Program-made: the position numbers and the translations under genes
DNA from: Cryptomeria japonica
Taxonomy: Eukaryota; Streptophyta; Pinopsida; Cupressales; Cupressaceae
Assembly: GCF_030272615.1 (NCBI RefSeq)
Contig: NW_026729185.1
Span: 72,501 to 95,000, forward strand
Length of the DNA stretch: 22,500 nt
Reading direction: 5' to 3'
The notes under the pieces: generated by a model
Databases searched by the model: none
What the model saw: only the letters and a program-made list of their open reading frames with translations
What the model was told of the DNA's origin: nothing
Part shown: positions 1 to 8,889 of the stretch, piece by piece
How the letters are laid out: the number at the start of each line of letters is the position of its first letter
Position numbering within the stretch: the first letter of the stretch is position 1

Positions 1-240
1 AGGTGTGCGGTGGGAAGGGCCCAGCAGCCAGAATGCATGAAGCGACGGATGAAGCAGTGATGACAACCGGGCTGTGAGGAGAGGAGGGATGCAGCCAAGA
101 AAGCAATCAGGGCTCGAGGCAAGGGATGCATCAAGGATAGCAATCATGTTGTGAGGCGAGATTCCAAAGGCTAAACGTGAGAGGCTGCAGGGTCGACTCA
201 GAGAGGTCTATGCATGTGAGAGGCTGAAAGCAAGGTCGAC
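1..240. repeat. Degenerate left fringe of the 188-bp array
   Basis: This stretch contains scrambled pieces of the 188-bp repeat. Two fragments resemble its AGCAATC..G..GAGGC..GGGATGC part, near 100-127 and 138-155. A GAGGCTG..GGTCGACTC..AG.GGTCTATGCAT segment is duplicated locally at about 181-258. No gene is visible. Decay of units at the edge of an array is expected under concerted evolution. Confidence 0.6.
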
Positions 241-3200
241 TCGGAGCGGTCTATGCATCGGGCGCGCTTGGGGCGACTACCAGTGCCAACCCCTTATCCC
301 GCGACGCGTCCGACAAAGAGAACGTTCCAAGGCGGCAGAGGAGGTTACCAGCCGAAGGATGCAGTAGCAATAACAGGTATAGTTCCGCGGCGGCCGAGAA
401 GACTCACCGCATAGGAATCGGGATGCGAGGCGAGGGATGCGGCGGGAAGGCCCCGACGGCTAAACGGAAGAGGCTGCAGGGCCGCCTCGGAATGGTCCAA
501 GCATCGGATGCGATTGGGACGACTACCAGTGCCAACCCCTTATCCCGCGATGCGTCCGATACACAGATAGTTCCAAGGCGGCCGAGGAGCCTCACCGCAT
601 ATCAATCGGGGTGCGAGGCGAGGGATGGGGCGGGAAGGCCCCAACGGCTAGACGGAAGAGGCTTCAGGGCCACCTCGGAATGGTCCAAGCATCGGACGCG
701 CTTGGGGCGACTGCCAGTGCCAACCCCTTATCCCGCGATGCGTCCGATACACAGATGGTTCCAAGGCGGCCGAGGAGCCTCACCGCATAGCAATCGGGGG
801 TGCGAGGCGAGGGATGGGGCGGGAAGGCCCCAACGGCTAGACGGAAGAGGCTTCAGGGCCGCCTAGGAATGGTCCAAGCATCGGACACGCTTGGGGCGAC
901 TACCAGTGACAGCCCCCTATCCCGCGATGCGTCCGATACGAAGATGGTTCCAAGGCGGCCGAGGAGCCTCACCGCATAGCAATCGGGGTGCGAGGTGGGG
1001 GATGCGGCGAGATGGCCCCAACGGCTAGACGGAAGAGGCCACAGGGCCGCGTCGGAATAGTCCAAGCATCGGACGCGCTTGGGGCGACTACCAGTGACAA
1101 CCCCTTATCCCGCGATGCGTCCGATACGAAGATAGTTCCAAGGCGGCCGAGGAGCCTCACCGCATAGCAATCGGGGTGCGAGGTGGGGGATGCGGCGAGA
1201 TGGCCCCAACGGCTAGACGGAAGAGGCTGCAGGGCCGCCTCGGAATAGTCCAAGCATCGGACGCGCTTGGGGCCACTACCAGTGACAACCCCTTATCCCG
1301 CGATGCGTCCGATACGAAGATAGTTCCAAGGCGGCCGAAGAGCCTCACCGCATAGCAATCGGGGTGCGAGGTGGGGGATGCGGCGAGATGGCCCCAACGG
1401 CTAGACGGAAGAGGCCACAGGGCCGCCTCGGAATAGTCCAAGCATCGGACGCGCTTGGGGCGACTACCAGTGACAACCCCTTATCCCGCGATGCGTCCGA
1501 TACGAAGATAGTTCCCAGGCGGCCGAGGAGCCTCACCGCATAGCAATCGGGGTGCGAGGCGAGGGATGCGGCGAGATGGCCCCAAAGGCTAGACGGAAGA
1601 GGCTGCAGGGCTGCCTCGGAATAGTCCAAGCATCGGACGCGCTTGGGGCGACTACCACTGCCAACCCCTTATCCCGCGATGCGTCCGATACACAGATAGT
1701 TCCGAGGCGGCCGAGGAGGTGGGGGATGCAGCGAGATGGCCCCAACGGCTAGACGGAAGAGGCTGCAGGGCCGCCTCGGAATAGTCCAAGCATCGGACGC
1801 GCTTGGGGCGACTACCAGTGACAACCCCTTATCCCGCGATGCGTCCGATACACAGATAGTTCCGAGGCGGCCAAGGAGCCTCACCGCATAGCAATCGTGG
1901 TGCGAGGTGGGGGATGCGGCGAGATGGCCCCAACGGCTAGACGGAAGAGGCTGCAGGGCCGCCTCGGAATGGTCCAAGCATCGGATGCGCTTGGGGCGAC
2001 TACCACTGCCAACCCCTTATCCCGCGATGCGTCCGATACACAGATAGTTCCAAGGCGGCCGAGGAGCCTCACAGCATAGCAATCAGGGTGCGAGGCGAGG
2101 GATGCGGCGAGAAAGCCCCAACGGCTAGAGGGAAGAGGCTTCAGGTCCGCCTCGGAATGGTCCAAGCATCGGACGCGCTTGGGGCGACTACCAGTGACAA
2201 CCCCTTATCCCGCGACGCGTCCGATACACAGATAGTTCCAAGGCGGCCGAGGAGCCTCACCGCATAGCAATCGGGGTGCGAGGCGAGGGATGCGGCGAGA
2301 AGGACCCAACGGCTACACGGAAGAGGCTTCGGGGCCGCCTCGGAATGGTCCAAGCATCGGACGCGCTTGGGGCGACTACCAGTGACAACCCCTTATCCCG
2401 CGACGCGTCCGATACACAGATAGTTCCAAGGCGGCCGAGGAGCCTCACCGCATAGCAATCGGGGTGCGAGGCGAGGGATGCGGCGAGAAGGACCCAACGG
2501 CTAGACGGAAGAGGCTTCGGGGCCGCCTCGGAATGGTCCAAGCATCGGACGCGCTTGGGGCGACTACCAGTGACAACCCCTTATCCCGCGACGCGTCCGA
2601 TACACAGATAGTTCCAAGGCGGCCGAGGAGCCTCACCGCATAGCAATCGGGGTGCGAGGCGAGGGATGCGGCGAGAAGGACCCAACGGCTAGACGGAAGA
2701 GGCTTCGGGTCCGCCTCGGAATGGTCCAAGCATCGGACGCGCTTGGGGCGACTACCAGTGACAACCCCTTATCCCGCGACGCGTCCGATACACAGATAGT
2801 TCCAAGGCGGCCGAGGAGCCTCACCGCATAGCAATCGGGGTGCGAGGCGAGGGATGCGGCGAGAAGGACCCAACGGCTAGACGGAAGAGGCTTCGGGTCC
2901 GCCTCGGAATGGTCCAAGCATCGGACGCGCTTGGGGCGACTACCAGTGACAACCCCTTATCCCGCGACGCGTCCGATACACAGATAGTTCCAAGGCGGCC
3001 GAGGAGCCTCACCGCATAGCAATCGGGGTGCGAGGCGAGGGATGCGGCGAGAAGGACCCAACGGCTAGACGGAAGAGGCTTCGGGTCCGCCTCGGAATGG
3101 TCCAAGCATCGGACGCGCTTGGGGCGACTACCAGTGACAACCCCTTATCCCGCGACGCGTCCGATACACAGATAGTTCCGAGGCGGCCGAGGAGCCTCAC

Positions 3201-4350
3201 CGCATAGCAATCGGGGTGCGAGGCGAAGGATGCGGCGAGAAGGACCCAACGGCTAGACGGAAGAGGCTTCGGGTCCGCCTCGGAATGGTCCAAGCATCGG
3301 ACGCGCTTGGGGCGACTACCAGTGACAACCCCTTATCCCGCGACGCGTCCGATACACAGATAGTTCCAAGGCGGCCGAGGAGCCTCACCGCATAGCAATC
3401 GGGGTGCGAGGCGAGGGATGCGGCGAGAAGGACCCAACGGCTAGACGGAAGAGGCTTCAGGGCCGCCTCGGAATGGTCCAAGCATCGAACGCGCTTGGGG
3501 CGACTACCAGTGACAACCCCTTATCCCGCGACGCGTCCGATACACAGATAGTTCCGAGGCGGCCGAGGAGCCTCACCGCATAGCAATCGGGGTGCGAGGC
3601 GAGGGATGCGGCGAGAAGGACCCAACGGCTAGACGGAAGAGGCTTCAGGGCCGCCTCGGAATGGTCCAAGCATCGGACGCGCTTGGGGCGACTACCAGTG
3701 ACAACCCCTTATCCCGCGACGCGTCCGATACACAGATAGTTCCGAGGCGGCCGAGGAGCCTCACCGCATAGCAATCGGGGTGCGAGGCGAGGGATGCGGC
3801 GAGAAGGACCCAACGGCTAGACGGAAGAGGCTTCAGGGCCGCCTCGGAATGGTCCAAGCATCGGACGCGCTTGGGGCGACTACCAATGACAACCCCTTAT
3901 CCCGCGACGCGTCCGATACACAGATAGTTCCGAGGCGGCCGAGGAGCCTCACCGCATAGCAATCGGGGTGCGAGGCGAGGGATGCGGCGAGAAGGACCCA
4001 ACGGCTAGACGGAAGAGGCTTCAGGGCCGCCTCGGAATGGTCCAAGCATCGGACGCGCTTGGGGCGACTACCAGTGACAACCCCTTATCCCGCGACGCGT
4101 CCGATACACAGATAGTTCCGAGGCGGCCGAGGAGCCTCACCGCATAGCAATCGGGGTGCGAGGCGAGGGATGCGGCGAGAAGGACCCAACGGCTAGACGG
4201 AAGAGGCTTCAGGGCCGCCTCGGAATGGTCCAAGCATCGGACGCGCTTGGGGCGACTACCGTTGCCAACCCCTTATCCCGCGATGCGTCTGATACACAGA
4301 TAGTTCCGAGGCGGCCGAGGAGCCTCACCGCATAGCAATCGGGTTGCGAG
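241..4350. repeat. 188-bp tandem repeat array, about 22 copies
   Basis: The anchor AATCGGGGTGCGAG recurs at 416, 604, 792, 981, 1169, 1357, 1545, 1893, 2081, 2269 and then every 188 bp to 4337. One interval is 189 bp, from an extra G near 797. One unit near 1716 has lost 28 bp. Each unit carries GGGGCGACTACCAGTG, CCCTTATCCCGCGA, GGCGGCCGAGGAGCCTCACC and GGCTAGACGGAAGAGGC. Units at 2270-4340 are nearly identical and those left of about 1000 are more diverged. The minus-strand 94-residue frames recurring every 188 bp are repeat artefacts, because 188 is not divisible by three. If the promoter motifs to the right fire leftwards, the array lies in the 5' external transcribed spacer of a minus-strand 35S unit. 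A satellite unrelated to rDNA is the alternative, but shared sequence with the promoter units argues against it. Confidence 0.95.
1712..1742. other. 28-bp deletion junction in one 188-bp unit
   Basis: Here GGCCGAGGAG runs directly into GTGGGGGATGCAGCG. The CCTCACCGCATAGCAATCGG part and its continuation are missing. The distance between flanking anchors (1545 and 1893) is 348 bp instead of 376. This is the only clear length variant of more than 1 bp in the regular part of the array. Confidence 0.9.
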
Positions 4351-4431
4351 GCAGATTATTGGGAAGGGAACCCCCTGGGATGCGGCTCAAGCAGTGCCCA
4401 AAGGGACTGGAATGCGGAATCACATCGAGAG
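4351..4431. other. Transition from 188-bp array to promoter-bearing units
   Basis: Right after the last anchor (4337) the 188-bp consensus dissolves into a short stretch with GGATGCGGCTCAAGCAG and CGAGAGACCCAAATGC. No gene or RNA is recognised here. Confidence 0.5.
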
Positions 4432-4590
4432 ACCCAAATGCTATACGAGGGCTCAAATCGAATTATCGATTTGGCCACGACATGGACGCATCGGAACGAC
4501 TACCTTTGCCGAACCACTCGCAATTGCATCCATACCGAAACCAATAGACATTTCCGTTAGAGCCCTCGCATAGCATTCGGGAATCTCGCA

Positions 4591-4680
4591 TGCCCCTCTA
4601 AATCGACCAATGCTGGCGCTCAATGAAAATCCGAGCGCTACCACCGTTCGAGCGCCAGCATTGGTCGAGTTAGAGGGGCA
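4591..4680. repeat. Near-perfect inverted repeat, 31-bp arms
   Basis: Arm 4591-4621 begins TGCCCCTCTAAATCGACC. It pairs with arm 4650-4680, which ends CGAGTTAGAGGGGCA. There is one mismatched pair in 31 and the loop is 28 nt. On the minus strand it lies about 30-120 nt downstream of the predicted Pol I start at 4711, so the leader RNA could fold into a long hairpin. Copies 2 and 3 of the family keep weaker versions (about 24 and 22 of 32 pairs) at the same place. Confidence 0.9.
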
Positions 4681-4704
4681 CGGGGGAGAATGCTCCAGTC
4701 AACA

Positions 4705-4734
4705 CCTCCCCTATATAAGTTATTTGTCCGATTC
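4705..4734 (-). promoter_or_regulatory. Pol I promoter-like motif 1, possible 35S gene promoter
   Basis: On the minus strand this reads ACTTATATAGGGGAGG, matching the plant Pol I initiation consensus TATATAGGGG. By analogy the start would be the A opposite 4711. It is the leftmost copy, so under the minus-strand 35S model it would be the one nearest 18S. About 80 bp on its upstream side (+ strand 4711-4790) is shared with other copies. Confidence 0.6.
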
Positions 4735-4911
4735 TCGCACAACCGTAGTCTGCCTCGTCGAATCAAACAACGGTCCCAGATTCCGACTTCCGTTCCGTAG
4801 AGACCCAAAAGCTAGATGGAGGCTCGCAAGAAAGAGAGTCGGCGCATAGCAATCGGGTTTCTCGAACGTTTAGGGACCGAGCTCACTTGCGGATAGGGCA
4901 AAATCCGCCAA

Positions 4912-5351
4912 GCAACCCAAAAGCTAGACGGGGGCTCGAATCGAATCGCCTAGGCGGCCACAACAACGACGTGTTGGATCGACTACCAGTGCCAAACCAT
5001 TCAGCAAGACTAGTCTGTGTCGAGGCCGGATAGAGATTCTCAGAGAGCGCCCGCATAGCATTTAGGAGACCTGCCGCGTCCCTCACACTCGACAAATGGT
5101 GGTGCACGTTTATAAATCCGAGCGATCCCAACCCTTTCAAGCACCAACATCGGTCGAGATAGAGGGGCACGGAGGGGGCTGCGTGAGACAACACAGTCCC
5201 CTATATAAGTTATTTGTCCGATTCTCACACATCCGAAGAATGGTCATCAAATCGGACAACAGCCCAAACTTCCGACTTCCGTCCCAGAAAGCCCAAGAGC
5301 TATCTAAAACGTTCATGGCCGGAACTCGATCGCGGCTATACCAGTCCGCCA
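4912..5351. repeat. Promoter-bearing repeat family A, copy 2
   Basis: This unit is colinear with copy 1: CCCAAAAGCTAGACGGGGGC, CGACTACCAGTGCCAAACCA, CCCGCATAGCATTTAGGAGA, a degenerate inverted repeat (about 5074-5170), then the promoter-like motif at 5194-5224. The offset to copy 3 is 441 bp at both the left anchor and the promoter, so the two copies are in register. Confidence 0.8.
5194..5224 (-). promoter_or_regulatory. Pol I promoter-like motif 2
   Basis: The minus strand reads ACTTATATAGGGGACT. The positions after GGGG differ from the AGG of the other copies. The upstream side is conserved. Candidate spacer promoter. Confidence 0.5.
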
Positions 5352-5745
5352 AGCAACCCAAAAGCTAGACTGGAGCTCTAGTCGAATCACCTCTGTGGCC
5401 ATTGCAAGGACGTGTTGGAGCGACTACCATTGCCGAACCATTCCGCAGGTCGAGTCCATACCAAGGCCGCATAGAGATTCACGATGAGCTCCTGCATAGC
5501 AATCAGGAGACTTGCCGTGTCCATCACAATCGATAAATCCTGGTGCAAGATTTTTGCATCCGAGCGCTCCAACCAGTCGAGCACCAGCATCAATCGACAT
5601 AAACGGGCACGGGGGGAGGATGCTCGAGAACACTACCTCCCCTATATAAGTTATTTGTCCGATTCTCAAGCAGCCGAAGTCTGGTCATCGAATCGGGTCA
5701 AAGACCACAACTTCCGACTTTACCCACAATGCAAGTCATCGAATC
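5352..5745. repeat. Promoter-bearing repeat family A, copy 3
   Basis: This unit is colinear with copies 1 and 2: CCCAAAAGCTAGACTGGAGC, CGACTACCATTGCCGAACCA, TGCATAGCAATCAGGAGACT, a degenerate inverted repeat (about 5515-5612) and a promoter-like motif at 5636-5665. It runs into short repeats from about 5745. Confidence 0.8.
5636..5665 (-). promoter_or_regulatory. Pol I promoter-like motif 3
   Basis: The minus strand reads ACTTATATAGGGGAGG, the same as motif 1. The offset from motif 2 is 441 bp. Candidate spacer promoter. Confidence 0.55.
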
Positions 5746-6086
5746 GAACATCGGCCCCCGAGTCGGACTCCATGCGTATGTCAGGTCATCGGACCCAAAT
5801 TCCGCCTTCCTGCGCATGGCGGGCCATCAATATCAACTCGGTCATCGGACCCAAACTCCGCCTTTTTGCGTATGGCACGCCTTCAAATCGGTCATCGGAC
5901 CCAAATTCCGCCTTCCTGTGCATGGCGGGCCATCAACATCAACTCGGTCATCGGACCCAAATTCCGCCTTTCTGCGCATGGCACGCCATCAACTCGGTCA
6001 TCGGACCCAAATTCCGCCTTCCTGCGCATGGCAGGTCATCGGACACAAATTCAGACCTCGCCAATATGCCTACGTATCGAATCGGT
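5746..6086. repeat. Short 50/56-bp tandem repeats
   Basis: The string CATCGGACCCAAA recurs at 5787, 5843, 5893, 5949, 5999, 6037 (variant) and 6087. The spacings are 56, 50, 56, 50, 38 and 50 bp. Units carry TTCCGCCTTCCTGCGCATGG. The same string reappears once or twice in every 311-bp unit to the right, so this array probably expanded from, or seeded, that family. The overlapping + strand open frames are artefacts. Confidence 0.85.
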
Positions 6087-6180
6087 CATCGGACCCAACT
6101 TCCGACTTCATCCATACTGTAGGGTCTTTGAGGTTGGCGCGGTGCGCTCAACCCAGGGAGTCGACCCATCGAAGCATACA

Positions 6181-6210
6181 CCTCCCCTATATAAGCTATT
6201 TGTCCGATTC
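6181..6210 (-). promoter_or_regulatory. Pol I promoter-like motif 4
   Basis: The minus strand reads GCTTATATAGGGGAGG. First copy in the 311-bp family. Candidate spacer promoter. Confidence 0.55.
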
Positions 6211-6491
6211 CCACACCTGTGTAGTTTGCACCTCTGACCAGGACATCGACCCCAACTTCCGAACTCGACTGCAACGACGGCACCAGCGCCTTGGTGCGCA
6301 CCTTGCGACGCACAGTCCCAACATTCGCCTTCCTGCACATGGCAGGTCATCGGACCCAAATTCCGACCTCGCGAGTATGCCTACATATCGAATCGGTCAT
6401 CGGACCCAACTTCCGACTTCATCCATACCGTAGGGTCTTTGAGGTTGGCGCGGTGCGCTCAACCCGGGGAGTCGACCCAACGAAGCATACA

Positions 6492-6521
6492 CCTCCCCTA
6501 TATAAGCTATTTGTCCGATTC
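6492..6521 (-). promoter_or_regulatory. Pol I promoter-like motif 5
   Basis: Same minus-strand core, GCTTATATAGGGGAGG, 311 bp from motif 4. Candidate spacer promoter. Confidence 0.55.
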
Positions 6522-6802
6522 CCACACCTGTGTAGTTTGCACCTCCGATCAAGACATCGACCCCAACTTCCGAACTCGCCTCCAACGACCGAACCAGCGC
6601 CTTGGTGCGCACCTTGCAACGCACAGTGCCAACATTCGCCTTCCTGCACGTGGCAGGTCATCGGACCCAAATTCCGACCTCGCGAGTATGCCTACATATC
6701 GAATCGGTCATCGGACCCAACTTCCGACTTCATCCATACCGTAGGGTCTTTGAGGTTGGCGCGGTGCGCTCAACCCGGGGAGTCGACCCAACGAAGCATA
6801 CA

Positions 6803-6832
6803 CCTCCCCTATATAAGCTATTTGTCCGATTC
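6803..6832 (-). promoter_or_regulatory. Pol I promoter-like motif 6
   Basis: Same minus-strand core, GCTTATATAGGGGAGG, 311 bp from motif 5. Candidate spacer promoter. Confidence 0.55.
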
Positions 6833-7113
6833 CCACACCTGTGTAGCTTGCACCTCCGATCAGGACATCGACCCCAACTTCCGAACTCGACTAAAAAGAC
6901 CGCACCAGCGCCTTGGTGTGCACCTTGCAACGCACAGTGTCAACATTCGCCTTCCTGCACATGGCAGGTCATCGGACCCAAATTCCGACCTCATGAGCAT
7001 ACCTACTAATCGAATCGGTCATCGGACCCAACTTCCGACTTCATCCATACCGTAGGGTCTTTGAGGTTGGCGCGGTGCGCTCAACCTGGGGAGTCGACCC
7101 ATCGAAGCATACA

Positions 7114-7143
7114 CCTCCCCTATATAAGCTATTTGTCCGATTC
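7114..7143 (-). promoter_or_regulatory. Pol I promoter-like motif 7
   Basis: Same minus-strand core. It lies in the truncated fourth 311-bp unit, about 90 bp from the start of the 52-bp hairpin array, which would be on its upstream side. Confidence 0.55.
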
Positions 7144-7233
7144 CGACACCTGTGTAGTTTGCACCTCCGCTCAGGACATCGACCCCAACTTCCGAACTCG
7201 CCTGCAACGACCGAACCAGCGCCTTGGTGCGCA

Positions 7234-7253
7234 CCAAAAGTGCGCACTTTTGG
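7234..7253. repeat. 20-bp perfect palindrome at the array edge
   Basis: CCAAAAGTGCGCACTTTTGG is its own reverse complement. It sits exactly where the 311-bp repeat stops and the 52-bp array begins. It may be the founding sequence of the array, whose units carry a near-identical palindrome. Confidence 0.95.
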
Positions 7254-7880
7254 AGGGCACTTTTCTGCGCTCCAAAGGTGCGCACTTTTGGAGGGCACTT
7301 TTTGGAGGGCACTTTTCTGCGCTCCAAAGGTGCGCACTTTTGGAGGGCACTTTTTGGAGGGCACTTTTCTGCGCTCCAAAGGTGCGCACTTTTGGAGGGC
7401 ACTTTTTGGAGGGCACTTTTCTGCGCTCCAAAGGTGCGCACTTTTGGAGGGCACTTTTTGGAGGGCACTTTTCTGCGCTCCAAAGGTGCGCACTTTTGGA
7501 GGGCACTTTTTGGAGGGCACTTTTCTGCGCTCCAAAGGTGCGCACTTTTGGAGGGCACTTTTTGGAGGGCACTTTTCTGCGCTCCAAAGGTGCGCACTTT
7601 TGGAGGGCACTTTTTGGAGGGCACTTTTCTGCGCTCCAAAGGTGCGCACTTTTGGAGGGCACTTTTTGGAGGGCACTTTTCTGCGCTCCAAAGGTGCGCA
7701 CTTTTGGAGGGCACTTTTTGGAGGGCACTTTTCTGCGCTCCAAAGGTGCGCACTTTTGGAGGGCACTTTTTGGAGGGCACTTTTCTGCGCTCCAAAGGTG
7801 CGCACTTTTGGAGGGCACTTTTGTGCACTCCAAAGGTGCGCACTTTTGGAGGGCACTTTTCCTGTGCTCCAAAGGTGCAC
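7254..7880. repeat. 52-bp tandem minisatellite, 10 full units plus flanks
   Basis: GGTGCGCAC recurs at 7277, 7329, 7381 and every 52 bp to 7797, giving ten identical-looking full units. Degenerate ends run to about 7880. Each unit has a doubled GGAGGGCACTTTT and a 24-bp imperfect palindrome, CTCCAAAGGTGCGCAC then TTTTGGAG, with 11 of 12 Watson-Crick pairs and one G-T. The unit contains no stop triplet on either strand and 52 is not a multiple of three. All six frames therefore stay open, which explains the long overlapping reading frames here. Confidence 0.96.
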
Positions 7881-8010
7881 ACCTAGGTGAGCACCTTCGA
7901 CCACACCTTGTAGCACACCAAACTCTGACTTTCGACTTCATCCGCAATGCAGGGTCTTTGAGGTTGGCGCAATGCGCACAACCAGGGGAGTCGACCCATC
8001 AAACCCAACA

Positions 8011-8040
8011 CCTCCCCTATATAAGCTATTTGTCTGATTC
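8011..8040 (-). promoter_or_regulatory. Pol I promoter-like motif 8
   Basis: The minus strand reads GCTTATATAGGGGAGG, with a predicted start opposite 8018. First copy of the 157-bp family. Candidate spacer promoter. Confidence 0.55.
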
Positions 8041-8167
8041 TCATACATGCGTAGCCTGCAGGAGCAATTAGGACATCGACCCCAACTTTCGGCTTCTAAA
8101 CGAAAACAAGGTCTTTGAGGTTGGTGTAATGCGAACAACTAGGGGAGTCAACCCATCAAACCCAACA

Positions 8168-8197
8168 CCTCCCCTATATAAGCTATTTGTCTGATTC
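8168..8197 (-). promoter_or_regulatory. Pol I promoter-like motif 9
   Basis: Same minus-strand core, GCTTATATAGGGGAGG. Candidate spacer promoter. Confidence 0.5.
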
Positions 8198-8324
8198 TCA
8201 TACATGTGTAGTCTACAGGAGCAATTAGGACATCGACCCCAACTTTTGACTTCTTAACGAAAACAAGGTCTTTGAGGTTGACGTAATGCGCACAACCAGG
8301 GGAGTCGACCCATCAAACCCAACA

Positions 8325-8354
8325 CCTCCCCTATATAAGCTATTTGTCCGATTC
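8325..8354 (-). promoter_or_regulatory. Pol I promoter-like motif 10
   Basis: Same minus-strand core, GCTTATATAGGGGAGG. Candidate spacer promoter. Confidence 0.5.
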
Positions 8355-8481
8355 TCATACATGTGTAGCCTGCAGGAGCCATTAGGACATTGACCCCAAC
8401 TTTTGACTTCTTAACGAAAACAAGGTCTTTGAGGTTGGCGTAATGCGCACAACCAAGGGAGTTGACCCATCAAACCCAACA

Positions 8482-8511
8482 CCTCCCCTATATAAGCTAT
8501 TTGTCTGATTC
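8482..8511 (-). promoter_or_regulatory. Pol I promoter-like motif 11
   Basis: Same minus-strand core, GCTTATATAGGGGAGG. Candidate spacer promoter. Confidence 0.5.
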
Positions 8512-8701
8512 TCATACATGTGTAGCCTGCAACAACGATTAGGACATCCACCCCAACTTCTGAATTCGTCTGCGTTGACCGCACCAAAGGTGCACGCCTT
8601 GGTGCTCACCAAAATCCGACTTCCGACTTCTTCTGCTATGCGGGGTCTTTGAGGTTGGCGCAGTGCGCACAACCAGGGGAGTCAACCCACCGAATGCAAC
8701 A

Positions 8702-8731
8702 CCTCCCCTATATAAGCTATTTGTCTGATTC
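8702..8731 (-). promoter_or_regulatory. Pol I promoter-like motif 12
   Basis: Same minus-strand core. It is 220 bp from motif 11 because of a 63-bp extra segment between them. Confidence 0.5.
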
Positions 8732-8858
8732 TCATACATGCGTAGACTGCAGCAATGATTAGGACATCCACCCCAACTTTTGACTTCTTAAACAAGACAG
8801 GGTCTTTGAAGTTGGTGCAGTGCACACAACCAGGGGAGTCGACCCATCAAACGCAACA

Positions 8859-8889
8859 CCTCCCCTATATAAAGCTATTTGTCCGATTC
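8859..8889 (-). promoter_or_regulatory. Pol I promoter-like motif 13, variant
   Basis: The minus strand reads GCTTTATATAGGGGAGG. One extra T lies between the upstream CGGACAAATAGC element and TATATAGGGG. It is the rightmost copy and the most distant from the presumed 18S gene. The changed spacing could weaken it. Confidence 0.45.

Larger units (their letters stand above)
4432..4911. repeat. Promoter-bearing repeat family A, copy 1
   Basis: This is the first of three related units of about 440-490 bp. In + strand order it has a CCCAAATGCTATACGAGGGCTC segment, CGACTACCTTTGCCGAACCA, GCATAGCATTCGGGA, a large inverted repeat (4591-4680), and then the Pol I-like motif (4705-4734). A short 188-bp-like piece lies inside it (about 4803-4858: CCCAAAAGCTAGATGG and later GCATAGCAATCGGG). 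No coding capacity is credible. Confidence 0.8.
6087..7233. repeat. Promoter-bearing repeat family B, 311 bp, 3.7 copies
   Basis: The promoter motifs start at 6181, 6492, 6803 and 7114, exactly 311 bp apart. Each unit has GGTCATCGGACCCAACTTCC, GGGTCTTTGAGGTTGGCGCG, GGGAGTCGACCCA, the Pol I-like motif, AGGACATCGACCCCAACTTC, CGCCTTGGTGCGCACC and TTCGCCTTCCTGCACATGGC. The fourth unit is interrupted at 7234, inside its GGTGCGCACC motif, by the 52-bp array. No gene is credible here. Confidence 0.93.

Noticed and set aside
853-4233. Series of 94- or 70-residue minus-strand frames starting MDHSEA or MDYSEA every 188 bp
   Set aside because: The same piece of DNA repeats 188 bp apart, so successive frames overlap out of phase. 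There is no ribosome or splice context, and conservation follows the DNA repeat rather than codons.
4591-4680. tRNA gene or intrinsic terminator at the large inverted repeat
   Set aside because: No cloverleaf, A/B boxes or T-tract. It is simply a long dyad, better explained as a leader hairpin or folded repeat.
5484-7055. Plus-strand frames of 212-254 residues rich in SSDPNS and IGHRT motifs
   Set aside because: Produced by the 50/56-bp and 311-bp repeats. The same DNA gives different peptides in each frame with equal openness.
7254-7880. CRISPR-like array
   Set aside because: Units are identical head-to-tail with no unique spacers, and the context is plant rDNA spacer.
7019-8071. Open frames of 220-336 residues across the 52-bp array on both strands
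   Set aside because: The unit contains no stop triplet on either strand and its period is not a multiple of three, so every frame is open.
4705-8889. Reading CTATATAAG on the + strand as TATA boxes of Pol II genes
   Set aside because: The + strand downstream sequence has no gene. The minus-strand reading TATATAGGGG matches the plant Pol I start far better, and the conserved flank is on the upstream side for the minus strand.
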